From CATOSP01 sp965204715 (GTDB taxonomy: Bacteria > Chloroflexota > Dehalococcoidia > Lucifugimonadales > UBA3495): a stretch of 64,000 nucleotides of DNA. Below are positions 49,597 through 58,533 of the stretch, piece by piece (position 1 is the first letter of the stretch; each line of letters opens with the position of its first letter). The notes under the pieces were generated by a model. That model saw nothing but the letters and a program-made list of their open reading frames with translations, did no database searches and was not told where the DNA came from. The stretch covers positions 2,294,001-2,358,000 of the forward strand of contig OZ242009.1 in assembly GCA_965204715.1 (NCBI GenBank). The letters are read 5' to 3'. The translations under genes were made by a program, and so were the position numbers.

Positions 49597-50865
49597 CTAC
49601 GCTCCGTCTTGGGTTAATTCAGACTGCCGGGAGGCGATGAACTCTCGCATCAAGTCCGCGTAACGTTCCCGTTGTGCTTCCAATGGGCCAGCCTTGTTCA
49701 GGAAGTCCTGGTTTACCTGGCGGCGCAAATCGTTCAATTCGGACTCTTCTTCGGGTGATAACGTTTCCTTTTCCCGGAGCCGCCGCAATCGGTTTGCCCG
49801 GTCTACGGTCAGTTGGTCCGTAGGCTCGTCAACCCCCATCATGTTCCGCAGAATTTCATCCGCGGTCCAGCCGATGACGTCTCTATCGTTGGTGCTTGAG
49901 GTGACGGCGCCCGTCTCGGAGTCCCGATTCAGCAGGTGCACCTGCCCCGCTTTCAGACCCGCCACCACAAAGGGCGAATGGGTGGTGGCGAATATCTGCA
50001 ATCCCGGAAAATGCTTCAGCAAAGCCGGGATTACCCGCCGCTGCCAGGTCGGATGCAGGTGGTTCTCAATCTCGTCAATCAGCAGGATTCCGGGATCTTT
50101 CTCCCAACCGTCTTCCCAGGCGTAATGGTCTGCCATCGTGAGAGTCAATGCCCAGATCCATAAAAGAGTAATCTGGGTTCCCGAACTCAAGGCTCCTGCG
50201 TATAAGGGGTCTCCCAAAAAATCGTCGCTGGTGCCAATCCCCATGCCGTAGCGAACAGCCCTCCCCGAAGTTTCATGTTCATCGATTTCGATAAACGGAT
50301 GCGGGGCCGCATCGTGGATTACCTCAGAACAAATTGCTTTGGCACATGAGTATCCGATGTCTATAGACTTTCTGGATTGGTGCTGCTGGCTCCGCAACGA
50401 ACCAAAGTATTCCCGGAGTTGCTGGAAAGCCGACTCCACTTGTTGACCATAGAAGACTCCTGAATCGGTATCAATACCGCCCAAATTTCGGTCTTCAAAC
50501 TCAACGCCTCCTGCGTAGTCAATCGTTCCGTCAAGTATGTTCCGGCCACCAAGACCCACCCGGACCGCTGGTATGTACAAGCTCGGAACCGCATACTGGC
50601 TGAATCCTAGAGAATGACGTCTCCGCCAATCATCGCTTAGCCATAGGCGAACCATTGGCGTTCGAGTCTGTTCTTGCCGGGAGCCGATGACAATAAACTC
50701 CTCTGAAGATTCCGACCGCAACGATTTTGTGCTGTCAATTGCCCGCAGAATGGTGCTCTTGCCGGACGCATTCGGGCCGATGAACAAGTTTACTCGTTCA
50801 TCGCAGTCAAATTCGAGATTGCCTAGCGGTGGCACATTTGCTATTTCCACTCGGGTTATGTGCAT
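49597..50865 (-). CDS. AAA/SMC-like ATPase, PtuA-like (Septu defence)
   Basis: A 422-aa ABC/SMC-type ATPase: Walker A GPNASGKST (residues 30-38, Lys36) directly after an ITRVEIANVPPLGNLEF N-terminus, an ABC-signature-like ALSSGTQITLLW, Walker B ILLIDEIENHLHP and FATTHSPFVVAGL as the H-loop. A charged helical C-terminal tail (RANRLRRLREKETLSPEEESELNDLRRQV) follows. There is no TOPRIM nuclease domain, so it is not an OLD protein. Coupling to an HNH gene is the hallmark of Septu-type defence. GGAGG lies 8 nt before the ATG. Alternative: an unclassified ATPase-HNH module. Confidence 0.85.
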   Translation of the reverse strand: MHITRVEIANVPPLGNLEFDCDERVNLFIGPNASGKSTILRAIDSTKSLRSESSEEFIVIGSRQEQTRTPMVRLWLSDDWRRRHSLGFSQYAVPSLYIPAVRVGLGGRNILDGTIDYAGGVEFEDRNLGGIDTDSGVFYGQQVESAFQQLREYFGSLRSQQHQSRKSIDIGYSCAKAICSEVIHDAAPHPFIEIDEHETSGRAVRYGMGIGTSDDFLGDPLYAGALSSGTQITLLWIWALTLTMADHYAWEDGWEKDPGILLIDEIENHLHPTWQRRVIPALLKHFPGLQIFATTHSPFVVAGLKAGQVHLLNRDSETGAVTSSTNDRDVIGWTADEILRNMMGVDEPTDQLTVDRANRLRRLREKETLSPEEESELNDLRRQVNQDFLNKAGPLEAQRERYADLMREFIASRQSELTQDGA

Positions 50866-50938
50866 ACCAACAGCCTCCGGGTAGCCAGTCGCAAGAATTC
50901 CGTTAACCCTTCAAAGTGTACCATAGCAGTTGCAGCGG

Positions 50939-51454
50939 TCACGGCCCCGTGCAGTTCTCCAAGGGGATTATGTCGGTGGTGCGGCGCTGGCCGGCTATGA
51001 CTAACTCCAGGTCTGTTGCGCCTACCTCGAACTTGTCCGTGTTCAGGGTGCGGCCGTCGGACTCCTTGGTGTAGATGGTGATGGAGGAGTCGAAGCCCTT
51101 GGGCCGGAAGATGTTGCCCTTGCTGTCCTGGACCCGGTAGGTGGCAAACAGGGACTCGGGGGCGTTGTTGGTGATGGAGAAGGTGAGGTTCAGTTCCACC
51201 GGGCCGCCGGCCTCCACCGGCTCCCAGGTGCAGCTATCAATGGTGATGTCGAGCTCGCTGGGCGGGCGCACTCTCTCGCCGGTCTCCCCGGCGTCGGCCC
51301 GGGGTTTTCCCGGTGTGATCTGGAGTTGTGGCTCGCTGCCTGCGCTGGCCGCGCTCCCGGAGGCGGATTCACCCTCCGGGGAGGCGGACCCGCCGCAGGC
51401 CGTAACCAGAGCCGTCATTGCGGCTATGAGCAAGATTGGGAAAATGCTTCTCAT
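50939..51454 (-). CDS. Lipoprotein with immunoglobulin-like domain
   Basis: A 171-aa protein with a signal peptide and lipobox (LLIAAMTALVTACGG), a Gly/Ser/Ala-rich linker and a beta-rich domain (ELDITIDSCTWEPVEAGGPVELNLTFSITNNAPESLFATYRVQDSKGN) resembling DUF4352-type surface domains. It follows the second peptide-transporter permease gene by about 90 bp on the same strand and could be an accessory surface protein of that transporter; this is inference. No enzymatic motif. Confidence 0.72.
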   Translation of the reverse strand: MRSIFPILLIAAMTALVTACGGSASPEGESASGSAASAGSEPQLQITPGKPRADAGETGERVRPPSELDITIDSCTWEPVEAGGPVELNLTFSITNNAPESLFATYRVQDSKGNIFRPKGFDSSITIYTKESDGRTLNTDKFEVGATDLELVIAGQRRTTDIIPLENCTGP

Positions 51455-51544
51455 TTTGCCGCCTCCTGATCCACAGCAAAAATCGATGGTCCATGAAGCA
51501 TGGGAAATCGCTGGATTGACCCTTGGATGTGACGCCCCGGAAGG

Positions 51545-52483
51545 TTATCCCCGCGCGCCGGTGCCCCGCAGCCGCGGGTCCAGCACGTCCCGGAGAGCGT
51601 CGCCCAGCAGGTTCCACGCGAATACCACGATGATGATGGCTGCGCCGGGGAAGATGGGCTGCCACCAGGCTACCGCGATGTACTGCGATGAGGAACTGTT
51701 CAGCATCCCGCCCCAAGACGGTTCGTTGGGAGGCGTGCCCACGCCGAGGAAGCTCAGGCTGGCCTCGGATATGATCGCTCCGCCCAGGTGGAAGGTGGTG
51801 ATGACTATGTAGATGGCGAAGACGTTTGGGACTATGTACTTCACCATTGTGCGCATTGTCCCCACTCCCACAGCCTGGGCGGCAAGGATGTAGTCCATCT
51901 CATTGACCGCCAAGGCTTGGGAGCGGATAATCCGCGCCGCACTGGGTATGTACGACACCGATAGGGCGAATACGACGTTGTTGATGGACGCGCCCAGGGC
52001 GGCCATGATTGCGATGGCCAGAATGATTCCCGGGAAGGCAATCATGGCGTCTATCACCCTTTGGACTACCAGGTCGAACTTGCCGCCCCAGTATGCGCTG
52101 GCGATGCCGACCGCCATCCCTATGGTTGTGCCAATGAAGGAAGACAGCAACCCGACGTACAGGGAAATCCATGCGCCGTTCAGCAAGCGCGCGTACACAT
52201 CCCGGCCAATCTTGTCGCCGCCGAACCATGCCTCGGCGCTGGGGGGTGCGTTGATCCGCGAGACTATGGGCTTATAGGGGTCGGCAATCAGCCCCACAGC
52301 CGGCTCGATGAACTGGACATAAACCGCGAGTATGATCAGCAGGGCGGCGATGGTGGCCCCGACCGTCCCGAGCGGCTTGGTCCGCAGGAAACGGGAGACG
52401 TTGTGCGTTAACCCCCGCCTGGCCGGGAGCGCCAGTAAGGGTTCCGACGTGCTCGCTACAGCGCTGTCTGGCTGCTGTGCCAT
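51545..52483 (-). CDS. Peptide ABC transporter permease (OppC/DppC type), second system
   Basis: A 312-aa permease. The N-terminal segment FLRTKPLGTVGATIAALLIILAVYVQF is the first helix; WFGGDKIGRDVYARLLNGAWISL and the coupling loop YILAAQAVGVGTMRTMVKYIVPNVFAI are OppC-type. It follows the OppB-type gene by 31 bp. The C-terminal PSWGGMLNSSSSQYIAVAWWQPIFPGAAI block is typical of this branch. No ATPase gene follows; a lipoprotein gene does. Confidence 0.93.
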   Translation of the reverse strand: MAQQPDSAVASTSEPLLALPARRGLTHNVSRFLRTKPLGTVGATIAALLIILAVYVQFIEPAVGLIADPYKPIVSRINAPPSAEAWFGGDKIGRDVYARLLNGAWISLYVGLLSSFIGTTIGMAVGIASAYWGGKFDLVVQRVIDAMIAFPGIILAIAIMAALGASINNVVFALSVSYIPSAARIIRSQALAVNEMDYILAAQAVGVGTMRTMVKYIVPNVFAIYIVITTFHLGGAIISEASLSFLGVGTPPNEPSWGGMLNSSSSQYIAVAWWQPIFPGAAIIIVVFAWNLLGDALRDVLDPRLRGTGARG

Positions 52484-52514
52484 AGGTCTCTCTCGCCTCT
52501 ATAACGGTTCAGGT

Positions 52515-53474
52515 CTACTCGTAACGGATCCTGGGGTTGAGCCAGGCATAGGTCAGGTCGGTGAACAGGTTGGCCACCAGCACCATCACCCCGAAAATGA
52601 CGATGATGGCCTGGATCATCGGGTAGTCCCGGTGCTGCACGCCCTCGATCAGCAGGCGTCCCATGCCGGGGACGGAGAACACGATCTCCGTAACCACGGA
52701 CCCAGACGCCGCGTTGCCCAAGGCCAGCCCGAAGATGGTCACGACGGGCAGCACTGCGTTCTTGAGGGCGTGCCGGTAGATGACGATCTTTTCCGCCAGT
52801 CCCTTGGACCGGGCGGTGCGGATGTAGTCCTCGTTGAGCACTTCCAGCATGGCGGAACGGGTGACCCTGGCCAGGAAGGCCATGCCGGATGTTCCCAGGG
52901 CTATTGCCGGGAAGATGAGCTGCTGCGTGTTAATCCACGGGTCTTCCCAGACGTTGACGTATCCCAAAGGCGGTATCCAGCCGAAGAAGAGGACCAACAG
53001 GAAGATGGTCATAATGCCGACGTAGAAATTGGGCGTGGCCAGCCCGATTAGCGTTATCACCCTTGAGATGTAATCGCCCCAGGTATCCTGCTTGATGGCC
53101 GAGAACACCCCCAGGGGAATGGCGACGACGCCGGAGATGATCAGCGACATCAACGTTAGCTGAAGGCTGATCGGGACACGCTGGGCAAGGTCCTCACTGA
53201 CCGGGTTGTTGTAGTGGTAGGAGTCGCCGAAGTCCAACTGGGCCATGGAGATGACCCAGTCGGCATACTGGATGGCTATATGGCGGTCAGTGCCCAGCTT
53301 TTGCTGGAGCTTCTTCAGTTCTTCATCGGTGAAGTCTTCCTCGCCCTCTTCGCCGCCTAGAATCAGGAGTGCCGGGTCTCCTGGCACGACCCGGAGAATT
53401 GTGAAGACGATCACCGTCAGCAGGACCATAGTGGGAAGGAACATGAGAGTCCGCTTGATCACATACGCCTTCAA
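52515..53474 (-). CDS. Peptide ABC transporter permease (OppB/DppB type), second system
   Basis: A 319-aa permease of normal OppB length. It shows an N-terminal first helix (LMFLPTMVLLTVIVFTILRVVPGDPALLIL), an acidic EEGEEDFTDEELKKLQQKLG cytosolic or external stretch, and the coupling loop DYIRTARSKGLAEKIVIYRHALKNAVLP. It is encoded between the binding protein (with an intervening palindrome) and the OppC-type gene. Confidence 0.93.
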   Translation of the reverse strand: MKAYVIKRTLMFLPTMVLLTVIVFTILRVVPGDPALLILGGEEGEEDFTDEELKKLQQKLGTDRHIAIQYADWVISMAQLDFGDSYHYNNPVSEDLAQRVPISLQLTLMSLIISGVVAIPLGVFSAIKQDTWGDYISRVITLIGLATPNFYVGIMTIFLLVLFFGWIPPLGYVNVWEDPWINTQQLIFPAIALGTSGMAFLARVTRSAMLEVLNEDYIRTARSKGLAEKIVIYRHALKNAVLPVVTIFGLALGNAASGSVVTEIVFSVPGMGRLLIEGVQHRDYPMIQAIIVIFGVMVLVANLFTDLTYAWLNPRIRYE

Positions 53475-53528
53475 GTCGTCACTCCCTGTTTAGTGGCCGG
53501 TGGCCAGTGGTTAGTGAAGAGCGGCTGG

Positions 53529-53564
53529 CAGTGGTCAGTGGCTAGGACCAGTCACTGACCACTG
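53529..53564. repeat. Perfect 12-bp palindrome between binding protein and permease genes
   Basis: CAGTGGTCAGTG (53529-53540) and CACTGACCACTG (53553-53564) pair perfectly around a 12-nt loop. Degenerate copies of the AGTGGCCAGTGGTTAGTG/ACTGGTCACTG unit surround it (about 53490-53579), so the whole spacer is repeat-derived. Its place after the binding-protein gene fits an mRNA-stabilising or attenuating hairpin that raises binding protein over permease. Confidence 0.7.
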
Positions 53565-53580
53565 GAAACTGGTCACTGAA

Positions 53581-55440
53581 TCAGCAGGCGGGGTCGCACC
53601 AGATGTGCTCGTACTTCCTCATGTGCTCTTGCAGGAGGAAGTTCTGCACCTTCTGGTTGACCAGTTGATGCTTGACCCGGTAGTACAGGTATGATGCCGG
53701 CGGATCGTTCCAGATAACATCTTCGATCTCACGAAGTATTACTCTCCGCTGCTCGATGTCCAACTCGCTGGACTGCCTCTCGAATAGCCCTGGGATCTGC
53801 GGCACCACGTAGCCTGTCCAGCGGAAGTAGAGCCGTCCTTCCTTGAACCGGTCCAGGAAGGCGTCCGGGTCGAAGAAGTTTGCGCCGCCCCGCTGTACTG
53901 CGAAGGTGTAGTCGTGGTCGCGGTAGGCGTTGTAACCGGCGCTGGACTCCCAGACCTTCAGTTCCACGTCCCAGCCCAGGAACTCCTTCAACTGTTCCAT
54001 GACCACCACGGAGATGTCCGGGTAGGAGCAGCAGTTGCGGGTGGACAGAAGAATCTTGAACCCCTCGGCCGGGATGCCCGCCTCGTCGAGAAGCCTGCGG
54101 GCCTCTGCCAGGTCGTCGGGGTGCTTCTGGCCGTTCTGCTCCCTCATTCCGGGGAGTTCCATGCACTCCTCAAGAGTGTAGGTGTACCCCGCGCCGGGCG
54201 GGAACACCGAGGCGCATGGGAAGCCCCTGCCGGCGGTGAAGGTCTGGTTGAGCGGCTGCCGGTGCATGGCCAGGTTGACGGCTTGGCGCACCCGCACGTC
54301 CTTGAATGGCTCCTTCTGGATGTTGAAGAAGATGTACTGGACGCTGGGCAGGCCGCCCCAGTGGATTACCAGCTTGTCCGGTTCCTCGTCGGCCAGCTTC
54401 TGCGCCTCGGTGTCGCTGAAGTTGTCCGCACCGTTGGTCATCAGCACCTGCTCCGCTTTGAATGCGGCGATGCCCGCGCCGGTGTCGGTGATGATGTATT
54501 GGTCCAGGCCGTCGAGGTAGGGACGGCCTTCCTTGAAGTAATGGGGGTTGCGGTCGTAATGGTTGGAGACCGCCTTGACCTGCCTGGTGTGAATGAATGG
54601 GCCGGACCCTACCAGGTCGCCCATGTTCACGGTCGTCTGGAGCTGGCCCGCGTCTTCAACGTGCTTGGGCAGTATCCGCCAGGTCTCTGAACCCAGCGCC
54701 AGCAGGAAGGCCGGGGTGGGGTTCAGGGTCTTTATCTGGATGGTGTGGTCGTCGATGATCTTGGAATCGTCGAAGTAGGCTTTCACCTGGATCGTCGACG
54801 ACACGGTCTCGCCGTCCCGGATGGGTATGCACTCCGGGCAGGTGGATGCCAGGAAGCTGTAGGCCACGTCCTCCGCCGTGACCGGATGCCCGTCGGAGAA
54901 CTTGGCGTCGGGGTGCAGGCGGAAGGTGTAAGTGACCCCGTCTTCCGCCAGTTCCCAACTGGTGCACAGGTCGCACCTGAGGTCAGTCTGGTCCTCTGTC
55001 TCGGGATTGTACTCGACCAGGCCGTTAAACAGCATCGCCACGTTCTTGTTGTTGATGCTGGAGGCCATCAGCGTCCGCTGCCTTACGTCAGCGTAGTCGA
55101 GTTGGGGCATCCGGCCACCCTGTATGCCCTCCGCGGCGGCCATCACTTCGGCGGGGGGCGCGGTGGGCTGGGCCTGTACTATGGCGGCAACCGTCGGCAG
55201 GACTTTCACCTCGGCAGCAACTTCCTTGATTACTTCCTTGGTGACGGTGATTTCCTTCTCGACTACCACTTCTTTGGGAACTTCCTTGATCACCTCCTTC
55301 TCCACCACCACCGGCTCGGCCGGGGCGGCGGACCCGCAGGCGATCATGAACAGTAGGACGAGGAGCAGGGGAGTGAGCAACAAGAGCTTGACGCGGGGGG
55401 TTGGGGGGGCAGGTTCGGATGCTGTAGGTTGGTGACGCAC
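53581..55440 (-). CDS. ABC transporter substrate-binding lipoprotein (family 5), second system
   Basis: The frame opens at 55590, but GGAGG lies 7 nt before the GTG at 55440, giving a 619-aa lipoprotein with a good signal peptide (VKLLLLTPLLLVLLFMIAC); an ATG at 55497 is the alternative. After the lipobox comes the same kind of charged tether (VEKEVIKEVPKEVVVEKEI) as in the 27-29 kb binding protein, then an SBP_bac_5 domain with YTFRLHPDAKFSDGHPVTAEDVAYSF. It heads a three-gene transporter cluster with the two permeases. Ligand unknown. Confidence 0.92.
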   Translation of the reverse strand: MRHQPTASEPAPPTPRVKLLLLTPLLLVLLFMIACGSAAPAEPVVVEKEVIKEVPKEVVVEKEITVTKEVIKEVAAEVKVLPTVAAIVQAQPTAPPAEVMAAAEGIQGGRMPQLDYADVRQRTLMASSINNKNVAMLFNGLVEYNPETEDQTDLRCDLCTSWELAEDGVTYTFRLHPDAKFSDGHPVTAEDVAYSFLASTCPECIPIRDGETVSSTIQVKAYFDDSKIIDDHTIQIKTLNPTPAFLLALGSETWRILPKHVEDAGQLQTTVNMGDLVGSGPFIHTRQVKAVSNHYDRNPHYFKEGRPYLDGLDQYIITDTGAGIAAFKAEQVLMTNGADNFSDTEAQKLADEEPDKLVIHWGGLPSVQYIFFNIQKEPFKDVRVRQAVNLAMHRQPLNQTFTAGRGFPCASVFPPGAGYTYTLEECMELPGMREQNGQKHPDDLAEARRLLDEAGIPAEGFKILLSTRNCCSYPDISVVVMEQLKEFLGWDVELKVWESSAGYNAYRDHDYTFAVQRGGANFFDPDAFLDRFKEGRLYFRWTGYVVPQIPGLFERQSSELDIEQRRVILREIEDVIWNDPPASYLYYRVKHQLVNQKVQNFLLQEHMRKYEHIWCDPAC

Positions 55441-55561
55441 GGCAATGCCTCCACGTGGTGAAAATGTTTGCGCCGTAATCGGTCGAGGATACGCCATGTA
55501 GATCTGATTCAATCTATATACGTCAAAGCATATTCTTGACCCGTCAGTAAAAATTTCGCTG

Positions 55562-55590
55562 ATAGTAGCGAAGGGGCATAATAGTGTCAA
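55562..55590 (-). promoter_or_regulatory. Promoter of the second peptide-transporter cluster
   Basis: On the minus strand a perfect TTGACA (55590-55585) and TACTAT (55567-55562) are spaced 17 bp apart. Initiation near 55555 leaves a leader of about 115 nt to the GTG at 55440, consistent with the shorter N-terminus chosen for the binding protein. Confidence 0.6.
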
Positions 55591-55916
55591 CCCGAAATGA
55601 AATGATTGTTATTGCCATCGGTTATCAAATATATGGATATGGGAAGGCTTTACAGGGTAATAACAGCGTTGAATATATGTATTACGCAAAACTGCGTGAG
55701 CCGAAACCGGAATGACTCCCTGACGGAGCCGGTTGGATGACTTCTGCTGGGGAGTGGACCCTCCACGGCCATGCCGGCCCGGGTCCAGGTATGGGGCGAC
55801 TTACCATGACCACACCCGGAAGCCCGCCGCCAACCCCCATCGGCTGGAGAAACCTAATCCGGGCAGGGCGGGACCTCCTAAACCCGCAACAAACAGGACA
55901 CATTGCGACATGTCAC
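55591..55916. other. Intergenic spacer, AT-rich at its left end
   Basis: It lies between the transporter promoter and the stop of the serine hydrolase. The left 100 bp are unusually AT-rich for this genome, with runs such as AAATATATGGATATG. No ORF, RNA gene or repeat was recognised. It may hold upstream promoter elements for the leftward transporter. Confidence 0.5.
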
Positions 55917-57542
55917 TTACGGTGTGTAGGTACGGTAGTAAGGGCAGCCGGAGTAGAGCGCACGCAGCGCCCTGCCCGATGCCACTGCGTCGAAGCGAAT
56001 GGTCTCCGGGGAGCGTGGGTCATCACCGATGCGAAATAGCCCGTCTCCCAGGGGAATCAGAGGCTCGTGGCTCCCCCCTGGGTAGACCACTAGCAGAGAG
56101 CCCTTGCGCAGTACGACCCGGAAATTGGTCAACCCGAAGTTGTAAGTCCGGTAGTGTCCGGCAAGCCCGTCCCACTCAGGCGGATGGTCGAAGCTGACGG
56201 GCCCGGTATAGCCTTCACCCACGTACCAGTCGGGGCCGTGAAATACCTCCACTACCCGGTCTCCCTCACGCCCGAACTCCAGCAGGTAACGCTCCAGTTC
56301 CGGGTGGGGCACATAGAATGTGTCTTCGCCTCGCTGCTGCAAGACCACGTCCAACCCACGCCAATTCAGATTCAGCCGTTCACCCTGACCGGTCAGCGTG
56401 AGACAGTCCGTGGCGGAGTTGTAGGCGCCCGCGTAATCGCCTGCATTGATTACCCGTTCCGGGTCGGCGGCGGGAGGGAGCGAAGGCATTTCCCGTTGAT
56501 GCAACCCGGCCCTCACCAGACTGACTATGTGCATTGCCATGTCGATGGCGCCGTAGCTCCGTACCAGGCCGTTGATCATTACCGCCACACCGATGCCGTC
56601 ATCAAGGTCGGCGACCATCCCGGACACGAACCCGGTCGAGCTGCCGCCGTGGCCCAGGTAAGCGTGGCCGTCGACGTCGGCCAGGATGAGCCCGTATCCA
56701 TAGTGGGCGCCTCCCCACTGCTGGGTGGCTATCACCCTGCTGGTCATCAGGCGGAAACTGTCCTCTGACATTAGCCGGCCCATCGGGCCGGCTCCTCCGT
56801 TCATGAGCATCCTCATGTAGACCGCCATGTCCCCGGCGGTAGACGCCTGGCAGCCGTCTCCCACGGCGTATTCGGTCCACAGGGCCGGCGCCAGGCCATG
56901 GTCCCTGTGTTCCGGACGGTCGTCATAGAAGCTCCGGTAACCTACCGCAGCCCGCCTTCTTGTCTCGAATCCGATGACGGCATGGGAATCGCGCATCCCG
57001 AGGGGGTCAAGCACCCGCGCCTGGATGGCTTCCCGGTAAGACCGGCACTCCACCTCTTCCAGCAGGAAACCCAGGGTCTTGTAGCCGACGTTGGAATAAC
57101 GGAAATACTCTCCTGGGGGAGTGCCGGTCCGGATGTCCCGCAAGGCCCAAGCTTCAAAGAGTCCATGAGGCCCGATGTCAGTGCCGGTCACCAGGCCGGA
57201 GGTATGAGTCATCAGGTGATGGGCGGTGATGGGAGCGTGGTCGGACTGCACCTCAAACCAGGGCAGGTAACGGGAAACCGGATCATTCAGGTCCAGCCGG
57301 CCCTCATCGCGGAGCTGCATGAGTGCGACGTTGGTGAAGGACTTGCCTATGGAGCCTATCTCAAACAGGGTGTCCGGCTCGACTGGCCTGCCCGAGGCCA
57401 GTTCGGCGTATCCGAAAGTGGCTACCTGTAGCAGTTTATCCCGGTTGGTGATCCCAAGCGCGAGGCCAGGCATGTTGGCCTTCGTCATCTGTTGTTCCAC
57501 GTACCGGCTGGTTTCTTCAAGGGCTTTCTCAAGGCTCGTCAT
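55917..57542 (-). CDS. Beta-lactamase-fold serine hydrolase with C-terminal domain
   Basis: A 541-aa protein. The N-terminal 350 residues form a class C/penicillin-binding-protein-like hydrolase with Ser64-I-G-Lys67 (FEIGSIGKSFT), YSNVGYKTLGFLLE (the Y-x-N motif) and GHGGSSTGFVSG replacing the KTG triad. The remaining 190 residues form a beta-rich lipocalin-like DUF3471-type domain (RVINAGDYAGAYNS...). No signal peptide. Likely a cytoplasmic peptidase or esterase. It is unrelated in detail to the 370-aa hydrolase at 21-22 kb. Confidence 0.9.
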   Translation of the reverse strand: MTSLEKALEETSRYVEQQMTKANMPGLALGITNRDKLLQVATFGYAELASGRPVEPDTLFEIGSIGKSFTNVALMQLRDEGRLDLNDPVSRYLPWFEVQSDHAPITAHHLMTHTSGLVTGTDIGPHGLFEAWALRDIRTGTPPGEYFRYSNVGYKTLGFLLEEVECRSYREAIQARVLDPLGMRDSHAVIGFETRRRAAVGYRSFYDDRPEHRDHGLAPALWTEYAVGDGCQASTAGDMAVYMRMLMNGGAGPMGRLMSEDSFRLMTSRVIATQQWGGAHYGYGLILADVDGHAYLGHGGSSTGFVSGMVADLDDGIGVAVMINGLVRSYGAIDMAMHIVSLVRAGLHQREMPSLPPAADPERVINAGDYAGAYNSATDCLTLTGQGERLNLNWRGLDVVLQQRGEDTFYVPHPELERYLLEFGREGDRVVEVFHGPDWYVGEGYTGPVSFDHPPEWDGLAGHYRTYNFGLTNFRVVLRKGSLLVVYPGGSHEPLIPLGDGLFRIGDDPRSPETIRFDAVASGRALRALYSGCPYYRTYTP

Positions 57543-58294
57543 TGACTACCCTCCATGTGGCTGCCTGGTCTGGAAATTCGGGTATTGACCTTGCTCCTCC
57601 CGACCCTTGTAGACCCTCCGCCCACATTCCGGAGAAGCCGTCGGAAATGAGATTGCCTCAAGCCCGGTTTAACGGCGTCTGGAAGGCAGCGTTCGCAGCG
57701 TTCTAAGGGTACAGGACAGATTTGCTGCCCATTGGGTTGGCGGTTGGAGTTCGGTTGCACTGGTGCTGCTTGCACCAGTGCCAGACTGCACGAGCTGCGT
57801 TATCGCGCAGATTCTCCCGGTATGCGGGGATATTATGCCACCGGTTCACAGTGTCGTAGATCCGGCAGCGAAGGACCATGTCCCCGCGCTGAACGCCACA
57901 GGAGAAGATCGCCCCCAAGGACTTGCCGCGGGGTGTCGGGAAAAGACGTGCCCATCAATTTCTTCTCGACCCCCGCATGGCGGTATCCCTGCGAAAGTCC
58001 GTTACGCGAGGCACGGTATCCAGCGGATTGACTACGCGGCAGACGGGAGCTTGCAATCCGCATACACCGCCGGACCAAGGGATACAGCAAGAGCATCGCT
58101 GCGCTCAGGGACTCAATCGTCCTGGTCTGCACGATCCGCACATTGACCGGAGACCTGGACCTGAGACCTGCACACGCCGGGAATGCCAACCTCGGGTTCG
58201 CATTGACAAGGCCGGGGTGCGCGGGCAGAATCCGGCCATCGTTGAATACCGGCAATGGCCCTGCTCCTGGGGCCGCCGGGGAAGGGTGTTTGCC
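57543..58294. other. 750-bp non-coding region with degenerate mobile-element sequence
   Basis: No convincing gene is present. The first 400 bp show nothing recognised. The rest contains copy 1 of a duplicated element (57943-58220), annotated separately. Short ORFs on both strands here have no family resemblance and unlikely composition. Confidence 0.6.
57943..58220 (+). repeat. Direct repeat copy 1, transposase-remnant element
   Basis: 278 bp nearly identical to 61033-61297, which lacks a 13-bp stretch. Near the middle one frame reads TKGYSKSIAALRDSIVLVCTIRTLT, resembling the C-terminal end of an IS1/DDE-type transposase, so both copies are probably relics of one insertion-element 3' end. 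The copies bracket the GatC-like/amidase pair and a transposase pseudogene. Confidence 0.8.
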
Positions 58295-58531
58295 ATGCCT
58301 GATCTGACGGATTCGGATATTCTGGCCCTGGCGAGGGCCGCACGCATCGAAATTCCTACGGAACTGGTGACGGAGGTCGGATACAGCCTCAACGCGCTGC
58401 TGGAGGCGCTGGGGGAAGCGGCTGGAGCGGTCTCGGCAGGGGGCCTGGACGCGGTGGAACCCCTGCCCATCGTCATTCCTTCCAACCAGACGGCCAACCA
58501 GACGGCCAACCAGACGGCAACGGGGGAGTAG
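58295..58531 (+). CDS. GatC/AtzG-like small amidase partner
   Basis: A 78-aa protein: LTDSDILALARAARIEIP followed by an amphipathic helix and a low-complexity tail of three T-A-N-Q repeats. The N-terminal helix-turn-helix matches GatC and the GatC-like AtzG, which stabilise amidase partners. It ends 2 bp before the amidase start, the arrangement of AtzG-AtzE and GatC-GatA pairs. The ATG at 58295 has GGAAGGG upstream. Absence of GatB makes a tRNA amidotransferase unlikely. The open frame further upstream is repeat sequence and is excluded. Confidence 0.8.
   Translation: MPDLTDSDILALARAARIEIPTELVTEVGYSLNALLEALGEAAGAVSAGGLDAVEPLPIVIPSNQTANQTANQTATGE
58484..58519 (+). repeat. Three in-frame 12-bp tandem repeats
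   Basis: AACCAGACGGCC occurs at 58484-58495 and 58496-58507, and with one final change at 58508-58519. Each unit encodes four residues (N-Q-T-A), so changes in copy number would alter tail length without shifting the frame. Confidence 0.85.
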
Positions 58532-58533
58532 TC

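Noticed and set aside
49597..50865. ATPase as an OLD-family nuclease (Gabija GajA-like)
   Set aside because: No TOPRIM domain with its E...DxD motif follows the ATPase, and the partner is an HNH nuclease, not a UvrD helicase.
57923..58294. Upstream part of the open frame continuing into the GatC-like gene
   Set aside because: The same DNA is repeated at 61.0 kb with stops in this frame, so it is element sequence and not a coding extension.
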